From: Comamonas fluminis
GTDB taxonomy: Bacteria > Pseudomonadota > Gammaproteobacteria > Burkholderiales > Burkholderiaceae_C
Assembly (NCBI RefSeq): GCF_019186805.1
Contig: NZ_CP066783.1
Location: 2,121,501-2,185,500, forward strand
DNA length: 64,000 bases
Direction of reading: 5' to 3'
Shown here: positions 1 through 8,700 of the stretch, piece after piece
How positions within the stretch are numbered: position 1 is the stretch's first letter
Layout of the letters: every line of letters starts with the position of its first letter
Position numbers and translations under genes: made by a program
Notes under the pieces: model-generated
Told to the model about the DNA's origin: nothing
The model's database searches: none
What the model saw: the letters and a program-made list of their open reading frames with translations, nothing else

Positions 1-42
1 GTCAAGGCAGAAGGTGTGAAAAAGAAAAACAAAAGCGCCTGA
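1..42 (+). CDS. C-terminal end of an unidentified protein (partial)
   Basis: A reading frame is open from the first base and stops at TGA 40-42. It gives the lysine-rich tail VKAEGVKKKNKSA, as seen at the ends of many nucleic-acid-binding or ribosome-associated proteins, but 13 residues are too few to name a family. It converges on the LysR gene that follows. The rest of the gene lies outside the window, and this call could be wrong. Confidence 0.4.
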   Translation, partial: VKAEGVKKKNKSA

Positions 43-126
43 ATGCGGCGCGGGCTGGAGCGCTACTGTACCCGCAGCGCTGAAGCCATGTGCGGGTATG
101 CGGCATCGTTCAGACTGATTCGCTCT

Positions 127-1056
127 TTATTTGATAGCTTCTTGCGCATTGATATCAATGGCTGCGGCGCTATTTGACGGAGATTCTGCCGCCGCATCGG
201 CCTGCAGGCAGTGCAGCAGCCATTGGCGAAAAATCTGCAGCGCCTGGCTGTCGCTGCGGGATTTGAGGTGGGCCAGCCAGTAGGCTCCGGTATCCACCTC
301 GTGTGCAAACGGGCGCACCAGCCGCCCTTGCTGCAGCATATGGCCGAACATGCGCGTGGGCAGCAGGGCCACGCCAGCGCCCTGGGCCGCGGCTTCGGCC
401 AGCGTCAGTGATGAGTCAAACATGGCGCCACAGGCCATTGGCGCGGGCTGGTTCAGCGCCGCAAACCAGCCTTCCCATTCTTGCGTGCGGTAAGAGCGCA
501 GCAGCGTGTGGCGGGCCAGATCGGCAGGCTCGCGCAGTTGCGCGGCCAATGCGGGCGCGCACATGGGCGAGAGCGGGGCGCGCAGCAGCATCTGCGCATG
601 CGTGCCATGCCAGGCACCATCGCCAAAGCGTATGGCGGCATCCAGTCCTTCGCCCGCCAGATCCACGCGGTTGTTATGGGTCAGCAGGCGCAGGTCGATA
701 TGGCTGTGCAGTTGCTGAAACTGGCTCAGGCGCGGAATCAGCCAACCAATGGCGAAGGTGCCGACCACGCCCACCGTCAGAATCTCGCGCGGGCGCGGCG
801 CGGCAACCTGCTGCAGCGACTGGGCAATGCGCTCGAAGCTTTGCGACACCGCAGGCCACAGGGCCTGGCCTTCATCGGTCAGCGCCAGCCCGCGTGGCAG
901 GCGGCGAAACAGCGGCTTGCCCAGACGCTCTTCCAGGTTGCGAATGTGCTGGCTGACGGCCGCCTGGGTGACATGCAACTCCTCGGCCGCGCGCGTCAGG
1001 CTCAGGTGGCGCGCTGCGGCGTCGAACATGCGCAGGGCGTTGAGGGGAAGCTGCAT
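127..1056 (-). CDS. LysR-family regulator, GcvA/AmpR-like, next to a beta-lactamase
   Basis: Encodes 309 residues, the usual LysR length. The N-terminal winged helix-turn-helix (about residues 1-60) has the typical pattern AAEELHVTQAAVSQHIRNLE and is followed by a substrate-binding domain. It is divergent from a class A beta-lactamase gene with 108 bp between the starts, the arrangement of ampR/penR-type activators and their beta-lactamase targets. Control of the beta-lactamase is therefore the likely job, though this is inferred from context. No Shine-Dalgarno is visible before the ATG, and an AT-rich dyad lies directly upstream. The C-terminal codons overlap a sequence resembling the dispersed repeat of this genome. 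Confidence 0.85.
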   Translation of the reverse strand: MQLPLNALRMFDAAARHLSLTRAAEELHVTQAAVSQHIRNLEERLGKPLFRRLPRGLALTDEGQALWPAVSQSFERIAQSLQQVAAPRPREILTVGVVGTFAIGWLIPRLSQFQQLHSHIDLRLLTHNNRVDLAGEGLDAAIRFGDGAWHGTHAQMLLRAPLSPMCAPALAAQLREPADLARHTLLRSYRTQEWEGWFAALNQPAPMACGAMFDSSLTLAEAAAQGAGVALLPTRMFGHMLQQGRLVRPFAHEVDTGAYWLAHLKSRSDSQALQIFRQWLLHCLQADAAAESPSNSAAAIDINAQEAIK

Positions 1057-1062
1057 GGGTAT

Positions 1063-1079
1063 GTATAAGTTAATCTAAT
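1063..1079. promoter_or_regulatory. Candidate LysR-type operator between regulator and beta-lactamase
   Basis: On the minus strand this reads ATTAGATTAACTTATAC, an AT-rich site containing the T-N11-A type spacing of LysR operators and an ATTAG (CTAAT) box like those of GcvA-type regulators. It lies 7 bp upstream of the regulator's ATG, suiting autorepression, and about 85 bp upstream of the beta-lactamase start, suiting activation. Predicted by eye only. Confidence 0.4.
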
Positions 1080-1164
1080 GGGTGATGGCAATTATTGTCG
1101 CTGGTGGCTTGTTTGATTCATTCATAGACTGCGTTTTATTGCGAACCAACATAAAGAGGAACTT

Positions 1165-2070
1165 ATGCAAAGACGCCATCTGCTGACAACTGCCGCTGCA
1201 CTGGGGCTGGGCGGCTGGGGCATGACGGGCTGTGCCATGGGCAGCAAGCAGCAGGTGCACGCCAATATGCTGCCCACGCGTGAGCTGGCCCGGCTGGAGA
1301 CCCTGTCGGGCGGGCGGCTGGGTCTGTATATGCGCGATACGGCCACGGGGCTGGAGGCAGGCTGGCGCAGCCAGGAGCGCTTTGCCCTGTGCAGCACATT
1401 CAAGACTTTGCTGGCGGCCCACGCGCTGTCGGAAGTGCAGCAAGGCCGCCTGGCACTGGAGCGTACATTTCAATACCGCCGTGCCGATCTGGTGCCCTGG
1501 TCTCCGGTCACGCAAAAGCATGCGGACACCGACTCTGGCATGACGCTGCAGCAGCTGTGCGAAGCCGCCGTGGTGGTCAGCGACAACACGGCAGCCAATC
1601 TGCTGCTCAAGGCCACGGGCGGGCCGCAGGCGCTGACGGCCTGGCTGCGCCTGATGGGCGACCACCAGACGCGGTTGGACCGCTTTGAGCCTGAACTCAA
1701 TACCGCGATGGCGGGTGATGAGCGCGATACCAGCACGCCCGCCGCCATGCTGGGCAGCTTGCAGAAGCTGCTGGTGGGCCCGGTGCTGGGTGAGGCGCAG
1801 CGCAGCCTGCTGCTGCAATGGCTGCAGGCCAGCCGCACGGGCGACAAGCGCTTGCGCGCTGGCATGCCTGCCGAATGGAAGGCAGGCGGCAAGACGGGCA
1901 GCGGCGAAAACGGTACGGCCAACGACAGCTTGATTGTCTGGCCCACGCCGCAGGCCAGGCCGCTGCTGGTGACGGCGTTCCTCACGGGAAGCCAGCTGGA
2001 TGCGACGGGCCGCGATGCGGTGCTGCAGCAGGTGGGCCAGGTGGTAGCGCGCTGGTATCTGGCCCGTTGA
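1165..2070 (+). CDS. Class A beta-lactamase with Tat-like lipoprotein signal
   Basis: Hydrolyses beta-lactams by a serine acyl-enzyme mechanism. All class A signatures are present: S77-T-F-K80 (Ambler S70-K73), S139-D-N141 (SDN 130-132), E175 in RFEPELN (E166 on the omega loop) and K243-T-G (KTG 234-236). At 301 residues it is near normal length. Cys76 precedes the active serine as in carbapenemases, but the residue after KTGS is Gly rather than Cys, so the C69-C238 disulfide is absent. The N-terminus has a twin-arginine start (MQRRHLL) and a lipobox-like MTGC, so the enzyme may be a Tat-exported lipoprotein. A ribosome site (aaagagg) precedes the ATG. The divergent LysR gene is its probable regulator. 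Confidence 0.93.
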   Translation: MQRRHLLTTAAALGLGGWGMTGCAMGSKQQVHANMLPTRELARLETLSGGRLGLYMRDTATGLEAGWRSQERFALCSTFKTLLAAHALSEVQQGRLALERTFQYRRADLVPWSPVTQKHADTDSGMTLQQLCEAAVVVSDNTAANLLLKATGGPQALTAWLRLMGDHQTRLDRFEPELNTAMAGDERDTSTPAAMLGSLQKLLVGPVLGEAQRSLLLQWLQASRTGDKRLRAGMPAEWKAGGKTGSGENGTANDSLIVWPTPQARPLLVTAFLTGSQLDATGRDAVLQQVGQVVARWYLAR

Positions 2071-2107
2071 AATGGGCTGAAGTGGGTTGAAGTGCGCTGA
2101 AGGGTGC
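2068..2107 (+). repeat. Four 10-bp tandem repeats starting at the beta-lactamase stop codon
   Basis: TGAAATGGGC, TGAAGTGGGT, TGAAGTGCGC and TGAAGGGTGC follow one another. The first unit contains the stop codon of the beta-lactamase gene. Each unit starts with TGA, so the array carries several stops in one frame. Probably replication slippage; no function is evident. Confidence 0.7.
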
Positions 2108-2230
2108 CGGGCAGCGATTTACGCGCATTCTTCACGGTAATGCGGTGCGGCATGTGGCAATTGCAGATGTAACTGTCTTGAATGGGGCGCAGAATAGGCG
2201 GCTTGACCGCCAGCCCTTACTACCTCGCCC

Positions 2231-3769
2231 ATGCAGCAAGAGCCCGATTTTTTCCATAACCTCAACGAAGAAATGCGTGATGGAAAGCGCTGGCTGGAGC
2301 GCACCATCGTGCTGGCCTACGCCGCTGCCGCCGGTCTCAGTGTGGTGGCCTTCACTTTGCTGGCCGAGGCGGCTTTTGGCCTGTTCGAGCGCATCTTTCA
2401 CTACGGCGGTGGCTGGTGGGTGCTGCTGTGGATGCCTGCGGTGACTGCACTGGCCGTGTGGGCCACGCGCAAATGGGCGCCGGGCGCTGGCGGCTCGGGC
2501 ATTCCGCAGGTAATTGCCACGCTGGAGCCATCGGTGGACGCCAGCTTGCGCAAGCGCTTTGTCTCGCTGTGGCTGTCGTTTGCCAAGATCATTCTGGCCA
2601 GCGCCGGTTTTATGGCGGGCCTGTCCATTGGGCGCGAAGGGCCGTCGGTGCAGGTGGCCGCAGGTGTCATGCACTCGGCGCGGCGCTGGCTGGGGCCCAA
2701 TTCCGCCATCAACACCCATGCGCTGCTGGTGGCAGGCGGCGCAGCGGGCATTGCGGCGGCCTTCAATGCGCCGCTGGCGGGGGTGGTGTTTGCGATTGAA
2801 GAGCTTTCACGCAAGCTGGAGTCACGCTCCAGCGGTCTCATCATTGCGGCGATTGTGCTGGCCGGTCTGATGGGCGTTTCGGTATTTGGCAACCTCAGCT
2901 ACTTTGGCCGTATCCGTGTGATGGAACTGAGCTGGCCAGACCTGCTGCCCTGCCTGATTGTGGCGCTGACCTGCGGTGTGCTGGGCGGTCTGTTTGCCAA
3001 GCTGATGACGATTTCGCTGACCTCATCGACCGAGCGGCTCAACAAACTCAAGTCGCGCTTTCCCATTCGCTTTGCTGCCGTGCTGGCTTTGCTGATTGCC
3101 GTGATCGGTGTGGTCACCGGCGGCGCCACCTTTGGTGCGGGCTCCGAAGCCGTCAAGCACATGCTGCAAGGGCAAGCCGATGTGCCCGAGTTCTATGTCA
3201 CGCTCAAATTCATTGCCACCTGGCTGTCGGCCTGGGTGGGCGTGCCGGGCGGCATTTTTGCGCCTTCGCTATCGATTGGTGCGGGCGTAGGGAACAACGT
3301 TGCATCGCTTGTAGGGACAGCGGATATAGCTCCTGCCTTGATAGCGATGGGCATGGCCGCATTTCTGGCCGCTGTCACACAGGCCCCGCTGACGGCTTTC
3401 ATCATCGTGATGGAAATGGTGGACGGCCATGCACTGGTGCTGAGCCTGATGGCATCGGCCATGATTGCCAGCATGGTCTCGCGCATGATTGCGCGGCCGC
3501 TGTATGAATCGCTGGCGCTGCATATGCTCAATGTGGCCCGCGCTGCAATGGCGTCGCCAGAGCCTGCTGCCGAGCCCGTCAGGCCGCAACCCACCTCGGA
3601 TAGCGGCAAAGAAAGCCAGATCGATAGCGAAGTGCCTGACTCCAGGCAGTCAGAGCCGACAGCGCCACCGGCGCCGCCAGAGCCGCAACACCCCAGGCCC
3701 GCGCAAGGCGAGCTGGAGTTTGGAGATAAAGGCGGGAAGGAAGCTGGGGAAGCCGCGCCACGCAATTGA
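2231..3769 (+). CDS. CLC-family chloride channel/antiporter
   Basis: A polytopic inner-membrane protein that moves chloride. The three ion-pathway motifs are present: GSGIP (residues 88-92), GREGP (134-138, with gating Glu136) and GIFAP (341-345). The acidic pair in FAIEEL (190-191) matches the internal proton glutamate of E. coli ClcA, so a 2Cl-/H+ antiporter is more likely than a channel. The core ends near residue 440. The remaining tail of about 70 residues is rich in Pro, Glu and Ala, looks disordered, and has no CBS domains. No partner genes are adjacent. The ATG at 2231 follows shortly after the beta-lactamase region. Confidence 0.9.
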   Translation: MQQEPDFFHNLNEEMRDGKRWLERTIVLAYAAAAGLSVVAFTLLAEAAFGLFERIFHYGGGWWVLLWMPAVTALAVWATRKWAPGAGGSGIPQVIATLEPSVDASLRKRFVSLWLSFAKIILASAGFMAGLSIGREGPSVQVAAGVMHSARRWLGPNSAINTHALLVAGGAAGIAAAFNAPLAGVVFAIEELSRKLESRSSGLIIAAIVLAGLMGVSVFGNLSYFGRIRVMELSWPDLLPCLIVALTCGVLGGLFAKLMTISLTSSTERLNKLKSRFPIRFAAVLALLIAVIGVVTGGATFGAGSEAVKHMLQGQADVPEFYVTLKFIATWLSAWVGVPGGIFAPSLSIGAGVGNNVASLVGTADIAPALIAMGMAAFLAAVTQAPLTAFIIVMEMVDGHALVLSLMASAMIASMVSRMIARPLYESLALHMLNVARAAMASPEPAAEPVRPQPTSDSGKESQIDSEVPDSRQSEPTAPPAPPEPQHPRPAQGELEFGDKGGKEAGEAAPRN

Positions 3770-3827
3770 TGGCGCGCGAAGCGTTGAGCTTGGCGGTGAG
3801 CCCAGCAGCGAACTCAACGGCGAGTCA

Positions 3828-4151
3828 TCAGTTGTCCATCTGCTCGCGCTTTACCGGCGGCTGCTGGGCGTTTTTGCGGCTGGCTCCGGCGCGGCCCGCC
3901 TTGCTCCATTCATAGGCATGGCCATCAGGCGTGTGGCCATCTTCCACGGCAGCCACACCCACAGGGCCCACCATATCGCGCAGCTCGGACGAGATCGTCA
4001 CATGCATATTGCGTGTGTCGCCGCGCAGCAGCTGGCACTGCTTGAGGGCCTCGCTCATCTGCGCATCCGTGTAGGGCAGGCACTGCGGCTGCCACTGGGG
4101 CTGCTCGCCCTCGGGCTGGTCATTGCGAAGGTAGTAAACAACGATGCTCAT
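3828..4151 (-). CDS. Small protein encoded just downstream of nrdJ, unknown function
   Basis: 107 residues starting MSIVVYYLRNDQPEGE, with no signal peptide or membrane segment. The middle reads like a short folded domain (SEALKQCQLLRGDTRNMHVT) and the C-terminus is basic and probably flexible. It lies 30 bp after the stop of the ribonucleotide reductase gene on the same strand, so the two are probably co-transcribed. A role linked to nucleotide reduction is possible only by context. No known family was recognised. Confidence 0.7.
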   Translation of the reverse strand: MSIVVYYLRNDQPEGEQPQWQPQCLPYTDAQMSEALKQCQLLRGDTRNMHVTISSELRDMVGPVGVAAVEDGHTPDGHAYEWSKAGRAGASRKNAQQPPVKREQMDN

Positions 4152-4181
4152 GCCAGCAAGGGTAACGCCAAAAGCAAGCCA

Positions 4182-6599
4182 CTAGCCGCAGGAGCCCACA
4201 TAGCCACAGGCCGTGCAGAAGTTGCAGCCGTCCTTGCGGATCATGGCGTGCGCGCCGCAGTCGGGGCATTTCTGGCCGCTGATTTGCCCGCTGATATGTC
4301 CGTTAATGGCCGATGGGCCATCGGGCGCTGACGCGGGCGATGCACTGGTGCTGGGCGCGGGCTGCGGCAGGCCCCGGTTGGCGATGATGCTCTGAATCGC
4401 ATAGGCCAGCAGGGCGACTTCGCTGTCATGCCACAGCGGGATGCGGCTGCCGTCGTCTCGCGCCATGCTGCCGTAGCGAATGGGGCCACGGTCCCAGGCC
4501 ACCTTGCGCAGGTCGGCCAGCGCCTTGTCCAGAAAGCCTCCGCGTGCAGCCAGGCTCAGGCTGCGCATGGTGGCGGTAATCCATTGCTGGCTCTCGCCCG
4601 TCTGGCCCACGGGCATGAAGAATTCGATGGGCCGCTCAATACCATCGACGATCATGAAGCTCACCACCAGATACAGCCGCCTTGCGCCGTCGTGGGTGAA
4701 GTATTCGATCTTGTCCACCACGGCGTTCAGCGGGCCTTCGGGGCGGCGTTCAATGACGGTTTCCAGTCCTGAATGTATAGCTGTCAGCGCTTTATCTGTC
4801 TTGGCTTGGGGCGGATTTTGTGCAGATTCCACCGATAGCACGGCGCCCAGCGTGTCGTTGGGGCGGTAAGTGGCGCAGCCCTTCAAGCCCGCCTGCCAGC
4901 ATTCCATGTAGAGGTTTTTGAAGTCCTCAAACGGGTAGTCGGCCGGGATGTTGACGGTCTTGGAAATCGAGGTGTCGATATACGGCTGCACGCAGCGCAT
5001 CATGGCCACATGCTCGCTGGCGCTCATCTCCAGCGCGCTGACGAAATAGTCGGGCAGCGGCGCGTCTTCACCATGCATGGCTTTGTAGAGCCGGTAAGCA
5101 TGGTCTTGCACGGTGTAGAACTGCTCGCCGCCCTCGGCGCTGCGTTTTTTGCGGGTGTAAGTCCAGGAAAACGCTGGCTCGATACCGTTCGAAGCGTTGT
5201 CTGCAAAGGCCAGCGACACCGTTCCCGTGGGCGCAATCGACAGCAGGTGGCTGTTGCGCAGGCCATGCTTTTTGATGGCGGCGCGAATTTCCTTGGGCAG
5301 GCGTTTGGCAAAGCCGCTTTGCAGATATTGCTTGGCCTTGAACAGCGGGAACGCGCCTTTTTCCTGGGCCAGCTCTACAGAGGCCAGATAAGCCGCGTCG
5401 CGCATGGTGCGGGCGATTGCCTGGGCCTGCTCCAGACCCTCATCGCTGGCGTAGCGCAGGCCCAGCAAGATCAGCGCATCGCCCAGCCCTGTAAAGCCCA
5501 CGCCAATGCGGCGCTTCTGGCGGGCTTCGTTTTGCTGCTCTGGCAGGGGCCAGACGGTGGCGTCCAGCACGTTGTCCAGCATGCGCACCTGAATCGCAAC
5601 CGCAGCGCCAAACGCTTCAAGGTCAAAGCGCGCCTGGGCTGTGAACGGCTCACGCACAAAGCGCGTGAGGATGATGGGGCCCAGATCGCAGCAGCCATAG
5701 GGCGGCAGCGGCTGCTCGCCACAGGGGTTGGTGGCGGCAATCTGCTCGGCATACCAGAGGTTGTTGTCGGCGTTGATATTGTCCAGAAACAGAATACCGG
5801 GCTCGGCAAAGTCGTAAGCCGACTGCATGATGGCATTCCACAGCGTGCGTGCCGGGGTGCTTTGATAGACCCAGACGCCATCTTCACGCTGGTGCGCACC
5901 GGCTTGCATCTGCGCCTCGCCGGGGCGGGCGATGTGCACCAGCTCCCACGGCGCATCGTCTTTGACGGCTTGCATGAAGGCGCTGCTGACGCCCACCGAA
6001 ACATTGAAATTGTTCCAGCGGCCCTTCTGGCGTTTGGCGGTGATGAACTCCAGCACATCAGGGTGGTCGATGCGCAGCACGCCCATCTGCGCGCCGCGCC
6101 TGGCGCCTGCGGATTCCACCGTGGTGCACGATGCATCAAACACATCAATGAAGGAGCAGGGGCCGGATGCATTGGAGTTGGTGCCCCGCACCAGCGCGCC
6201 GCGTGGGCGCAGATTGGAGAAGTCATAACCCACGCCGCCGCCGCGCCGCATGGTTTCGGCTGCCTGCGACAGCGCGGTGTAAATGCCGGGGTTGCCCTGG
6301 GCGTCAAAGCCGTTGGTGGCGTCGGCCACGGGCTGCACAAAGCAGTTGATCAGCGTGGCCTTGGTATCCAGCCCTGCAGCGGCCATGATGCGCCCCGCAC
6401 CAATGGCGCCGCGCTGCAGATTGTTCAGAAACTGCTGCTGCCAGTGCGCCTGCAGCTCGGGCTTTTCCACAGAGGCCAGCGCCTGCGCGATGCGCGCAAA
6501 CAGGTCTTGCTCGGTTTGCTCGCCTGCGGCCAGGTATTTTTCGGCCAGTACATCCTGGCTGATGGCTTGAGGGGGAAGATTCGTCATGGCATGCCTCAT
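4182..6599 (-). CDS. nrdJ: Adenosylcobalamin-dependent (class II) ribonucleoside reductase
   Basis: Reduces ribonucleotides to deoxyribonucleotides using a B12-derived radical, so it works with or without oxygen. Visible signatures are RRGGGVGYDFSNLRPRG, the ASGPCSF active-site cysteine, NPCGEQPLPPYGCCDLG in the barrel, and SIAPTGTVSLAFADNASNG. The C-terminus carries a zinc-ribbon-like CPDCG...CTACG and ends in a Cys near the tail, as in NrdJ redox tails. Length is 805 residues from ATG 6599; an in-frame ATG at 6587 (MTNLPP) is equally good. The linker before the last domain (about residues 603-608) is encoded by a copy of the genome's dispersed repeat. No cobalamin riboswitch or clear NrdR box was seen upstream. 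Confidence 0.93.
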   Translation of the reverse strand: MRHAMTNLPPQAISQDVLAEKYLAAGEQTEQDLFARIAQALASVEKPELQAHWQQQFLNNLQRGAIGAGRIMAAAGLDTKATLINCFVQPVADATNGFDAQGNPGIYTALSQAAETMRRGGGVGYDFSNLRPRGALVRGTNSNASGPCSFIDVFDASCTTVESAGARRGAQMGVLRIDHPDVLEFITAKRQKGRWNNFNVSVGVSSAFMQAVKDDAPWELVHIARPGEAQMQAGAHQREDGVWVYQSTPARTLWNAIMQSAYDFAEPGILFLDNINADNNLWYAEQIAATNPCGEQPLPPYGCCDLGPIILTRFVREPFTAQARFDLEAFGAAVAIQVRMLDNVLDATVWPLPEQQNEARQKRRIGVGFTGLGDALILLGLRYASDEGLEQAQAIARTMRDAAYLASVELAQEKGAFPLFKAKQYLQSGFAKRLPKEIRAAIKKHGLRNSHLLSIAPTGTVSLAFADNASNGIEPAFSWTYTRKKRSAEGGEQFYTVQDHAYRLYKAMHGEDAPLPDYFVSALEMSASEHVAMMRCVQPYIDTSISKTVNIPADYPFEDFKNLYMECWQAGLKGCATYRPNDTLGAVLSVESAQNPPQAKTDKALTAIHSGLETVIERRPEGPLNAVVDKIEYFTHDGARRLYLVVSFMIVDGIERPIEFFMPVGQTGESQQWITATMRSLSLAARGGFLDKALADLRKVAWDRGPIRYGSMARDDGSRIPLWHDSEVALLAYAIQSIIANRGLPQPAPSTSASPASAPDGPSAINGHISGQISGQKCPDCGAHAMIRKDGCNFCTACGYVGSCG
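4776..4792. repeat. Dispersed repeat core inside nrdJ
   Basis: Reads TATAGCTGTCAGCGCTT, the same core found between genes at 33767 and 48466. Here it is translated as part of a variable linker (KALTAIHSG) near the C-terminal third of NrdJ, and the frame is kept. Confidence 0.6.
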
Positions 6600-6771
6600 G
6601 CAACTTTCATACAGGCTTTGTAGCGCAGATGGGGGCAGAGTGCTGTGACGCAGCGCAACAAGGGGCTGATGGTCAGGGACGGTTGGTCAGCATTTTCTAT
6701 TCGACTGATTGTTTCTAATCGAAGGGGACAGACCACCGCTCAGTCGACCAAAATTGGACTGGTTGCGGAGA

Positions 6772-8466
6772 TTAACCGGACACCGCGACCTCTACATCTA
6801 GCCCTGGAAACCTCAGTTGCAATGAAGCAGCTTTCCAGCTGTCACTTCCCGGCCAAGCGTTGCGGTTTACTCCCTCAAAGGCGGTGGCGACATGCCGCAA
6901 AATGTCAACCTCGTGGGTGTTCAAGGTGGCGGCACGGACCAGTTCAGGCCAAGATAGCCAAGCGCCGCGGGAGTCGCATACCCCTGTTCCTGAAAAGCGT
7001 GCTGCATAGCGTGCTATGACCAGAATGACTGGCTTGTTAGTCTGCTGACATTCGATTGTGGGCATGTCGAATGCCTTTGCAATTTCTCTTGATGAGCGTT
7101 CTCCCACCCATGTTGCGACGCGCTCAACCCATTGGTTGGCAGCGAGAAGGTTGCGCTTTCTACTCTCTCGCTCTCGGAGCGAGTGGCCAAATATATCGTG
7201 CCATTTCAACTGTATGAGTGCCACTGTGCCGCTTACCCTGTCTTGCACGACGGCGTCAACGTCAGTTAACAGGGAGCCGTCTGTCCGACGAAGCGCGATG
7301 CCAGAAGGCAACACAACATAGCGAGGCTCTTTGAAAATTGTGGCGATATCTGCGCGAAAAACAGACTCTCGACCATCTACTGCACGATCCCAGTCGCTGC
7401 GGTAGCACGACCTCAGATGCTTTGTTACGCCAGCAAACGGGTTCAACAGCGCCGATAACGATGGCGCAAGGACAAAGTCGCGGCCCAAATCCACGTAGAA
7501 GGGCAACGGAGTATCGTGATGTTGCAGTACTTCCTCCACGGACTGGTAGTTCAGCGTCATGGCTTGCGAAACGGCTCCGATCAGTCTGGGTTCAAGTCCG
7601 CGCTCTAGCCATACGCGCTCAAGGTCATCGCGTCGAATGAACATCGTCAACAGGTTGCGGAGGTCGACGCTAGCATGCTTCGCCTTGAGGCGCGTCGAAA
7701 ATTCAAGGTGGTGCAAAACAGCGGCTGAGGCGAGGCAGCAGGCATTCTTCCACTCGCGAAAGGTCTGCCCACCGATAGTCACCTCATCGGGGAGTGCTTC
7801 AGTCTCGTGCCAAATAGGCTCAAGGTTGTGTACCCGCTGACGACTCCGTTCAAATAGCTTATCGTCACCTGAATATCGAATGAACCAGCCACCCATGTCG
7901 AGCCCAGACTTTTTGTCGAGACGCCTTCGGATGCGCTTTAACTGCCCCTTAGCCAAGTCAAGCTCCCTTTGAACACCCGTAGCATCAAGCTTTTGTGAGC
8001 CTAGCCAATTCAATGATTCGCGATCAGCGGACTCGAGCTCGTCGGACGCCACTTCGATGCGAATCTTAGAAGCAGAAAGAGTCGTCTGACTAAGCCCGTA
8101 TTTTTCCAAACTGGCTAGGCGAAGCAGCCAATTTAGTTGTCCGCAACGTGGTAGATAGCCTTCCACAATCCCAGTCCATTGGGCGGAGGATGGTCCCCAA
8201 GGCATGGGTCCATCAACCTTTGCGACAGATTTGAGCAGTGGTTTCAGCGCGGAAGCGGCACCCGCCAGCATCCAGTGACGTACCTGGTCGTGCTGCAGAA
8301 GGTATTCCCTGTTCGGGGCCATTCGGAAGGCATAGGCGCACATATCCAGAGACCGGAAAATCTCTGTAATTGCTAGTCGTTCATAGCCCGCAAAGTAGCT
8401 GGCAGCGTTTGATTGTTGGTCGATTAGCTTCTTCGCAAGGAGGTCTGTGGCTGGGTGTGTACTCAT
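6772..8466 (-). CDS. Unknown protein with a PD-(D/E)xK-like nuclease core
   Basis: 564 residues, no signal peptide or membrane segment, no family recognised with certainty. In the last third, LLTDVDAVVQDRVSGTVALI is followed directly by QLKWHD. This is the beta-hairpin acid plus (E/Q)xK arrangement of PD-(D/E)xK nucleases, with the Q-x-K variant known in Mrr-like and NERD-like proteins. The N-terminal two thirds are helical and unassigned. Base composition is visibly less GC-rich than the flanking nrdJ and argA, and codon choice differs, suggesting acquisition by transfer. It stands alone: no methylase, integrase or toxin partner is next to it. A role in defence or DNA processing is a guess. 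No strong ribosome site precedes the ATG. Confidence 0.7.
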   Translation of the reverse strand: MSTHPATDLLAKKLIDQQSNAASYFAGYERLAITEIFRSLDMCAYAFRMAPNREYLLQHDQVRHWMLAGAASALKPLLKSVAKVDGPMPWGPSSAQWTGIVEGYLPRCGQLNWLLRLASLEKYGLSQTTLSASKIRIEVASDELESADRESLNWLGSQKLDATGVQRELDLAKGQLKRIRRRLDKKSGLDMGGWFIRYSGDDKLFERSRQRVHNLEPIWHETEALPDEVTIGGQTFREWKNACCLASAAVLHHLEFSTRLKAKHASVDLRNLLTMFIRRDDLERVWLERGLEPRLIGAVSQAMTLNYQSVEEVLQHHDTPLPFYVDLGRDFVLAPSLSALLNPFAGVTKHLRSCYRSDWDRAVDGRESVFRADIATIFKEPRYVVLPSGIALRRTDGSLLTDVDAVVQDRVSGTVALIQLKWHDIFGHSLRERESRKRNLLAANQWVERVATWVGERSSREIAKAFDMPTIECQQTNKPVILVIARYAARFSGTGVCDSRGAWLSWPELVRAATLNTHEVDILRHVATAFEGVNRNAWPGSDSWKAASLQLRFPGLDVEVAVSG

Positions 8467-8700
8467 TCAGCAGAAAATATGGACTGTTCCTGTTGATTGT
8501 GTCGCTGATTGACCTGAATTCAACCTTTCTAAGCATTCAGAAAATGCGCTGAGCTTCGGGGGAGTTCAGTTCTACCGGGTTGATAGGTAAAAGGCCACTG
8601 CTTTGTGGACATAAGCGAAAGTGATTCGGCAGTTGAGAAGAGTCGACCGCTGCTATTCGCTTGGTATCTTTCATCTAATCTTTAGCGAATTTTTCTTTAA

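Noticed and set aside
5010..6623. 537-codon plus-strand frame opposite nrdJ
   Set aside because: Entirely antisense to a well-supported gene; GC-rich DNA gives such frames by chance.
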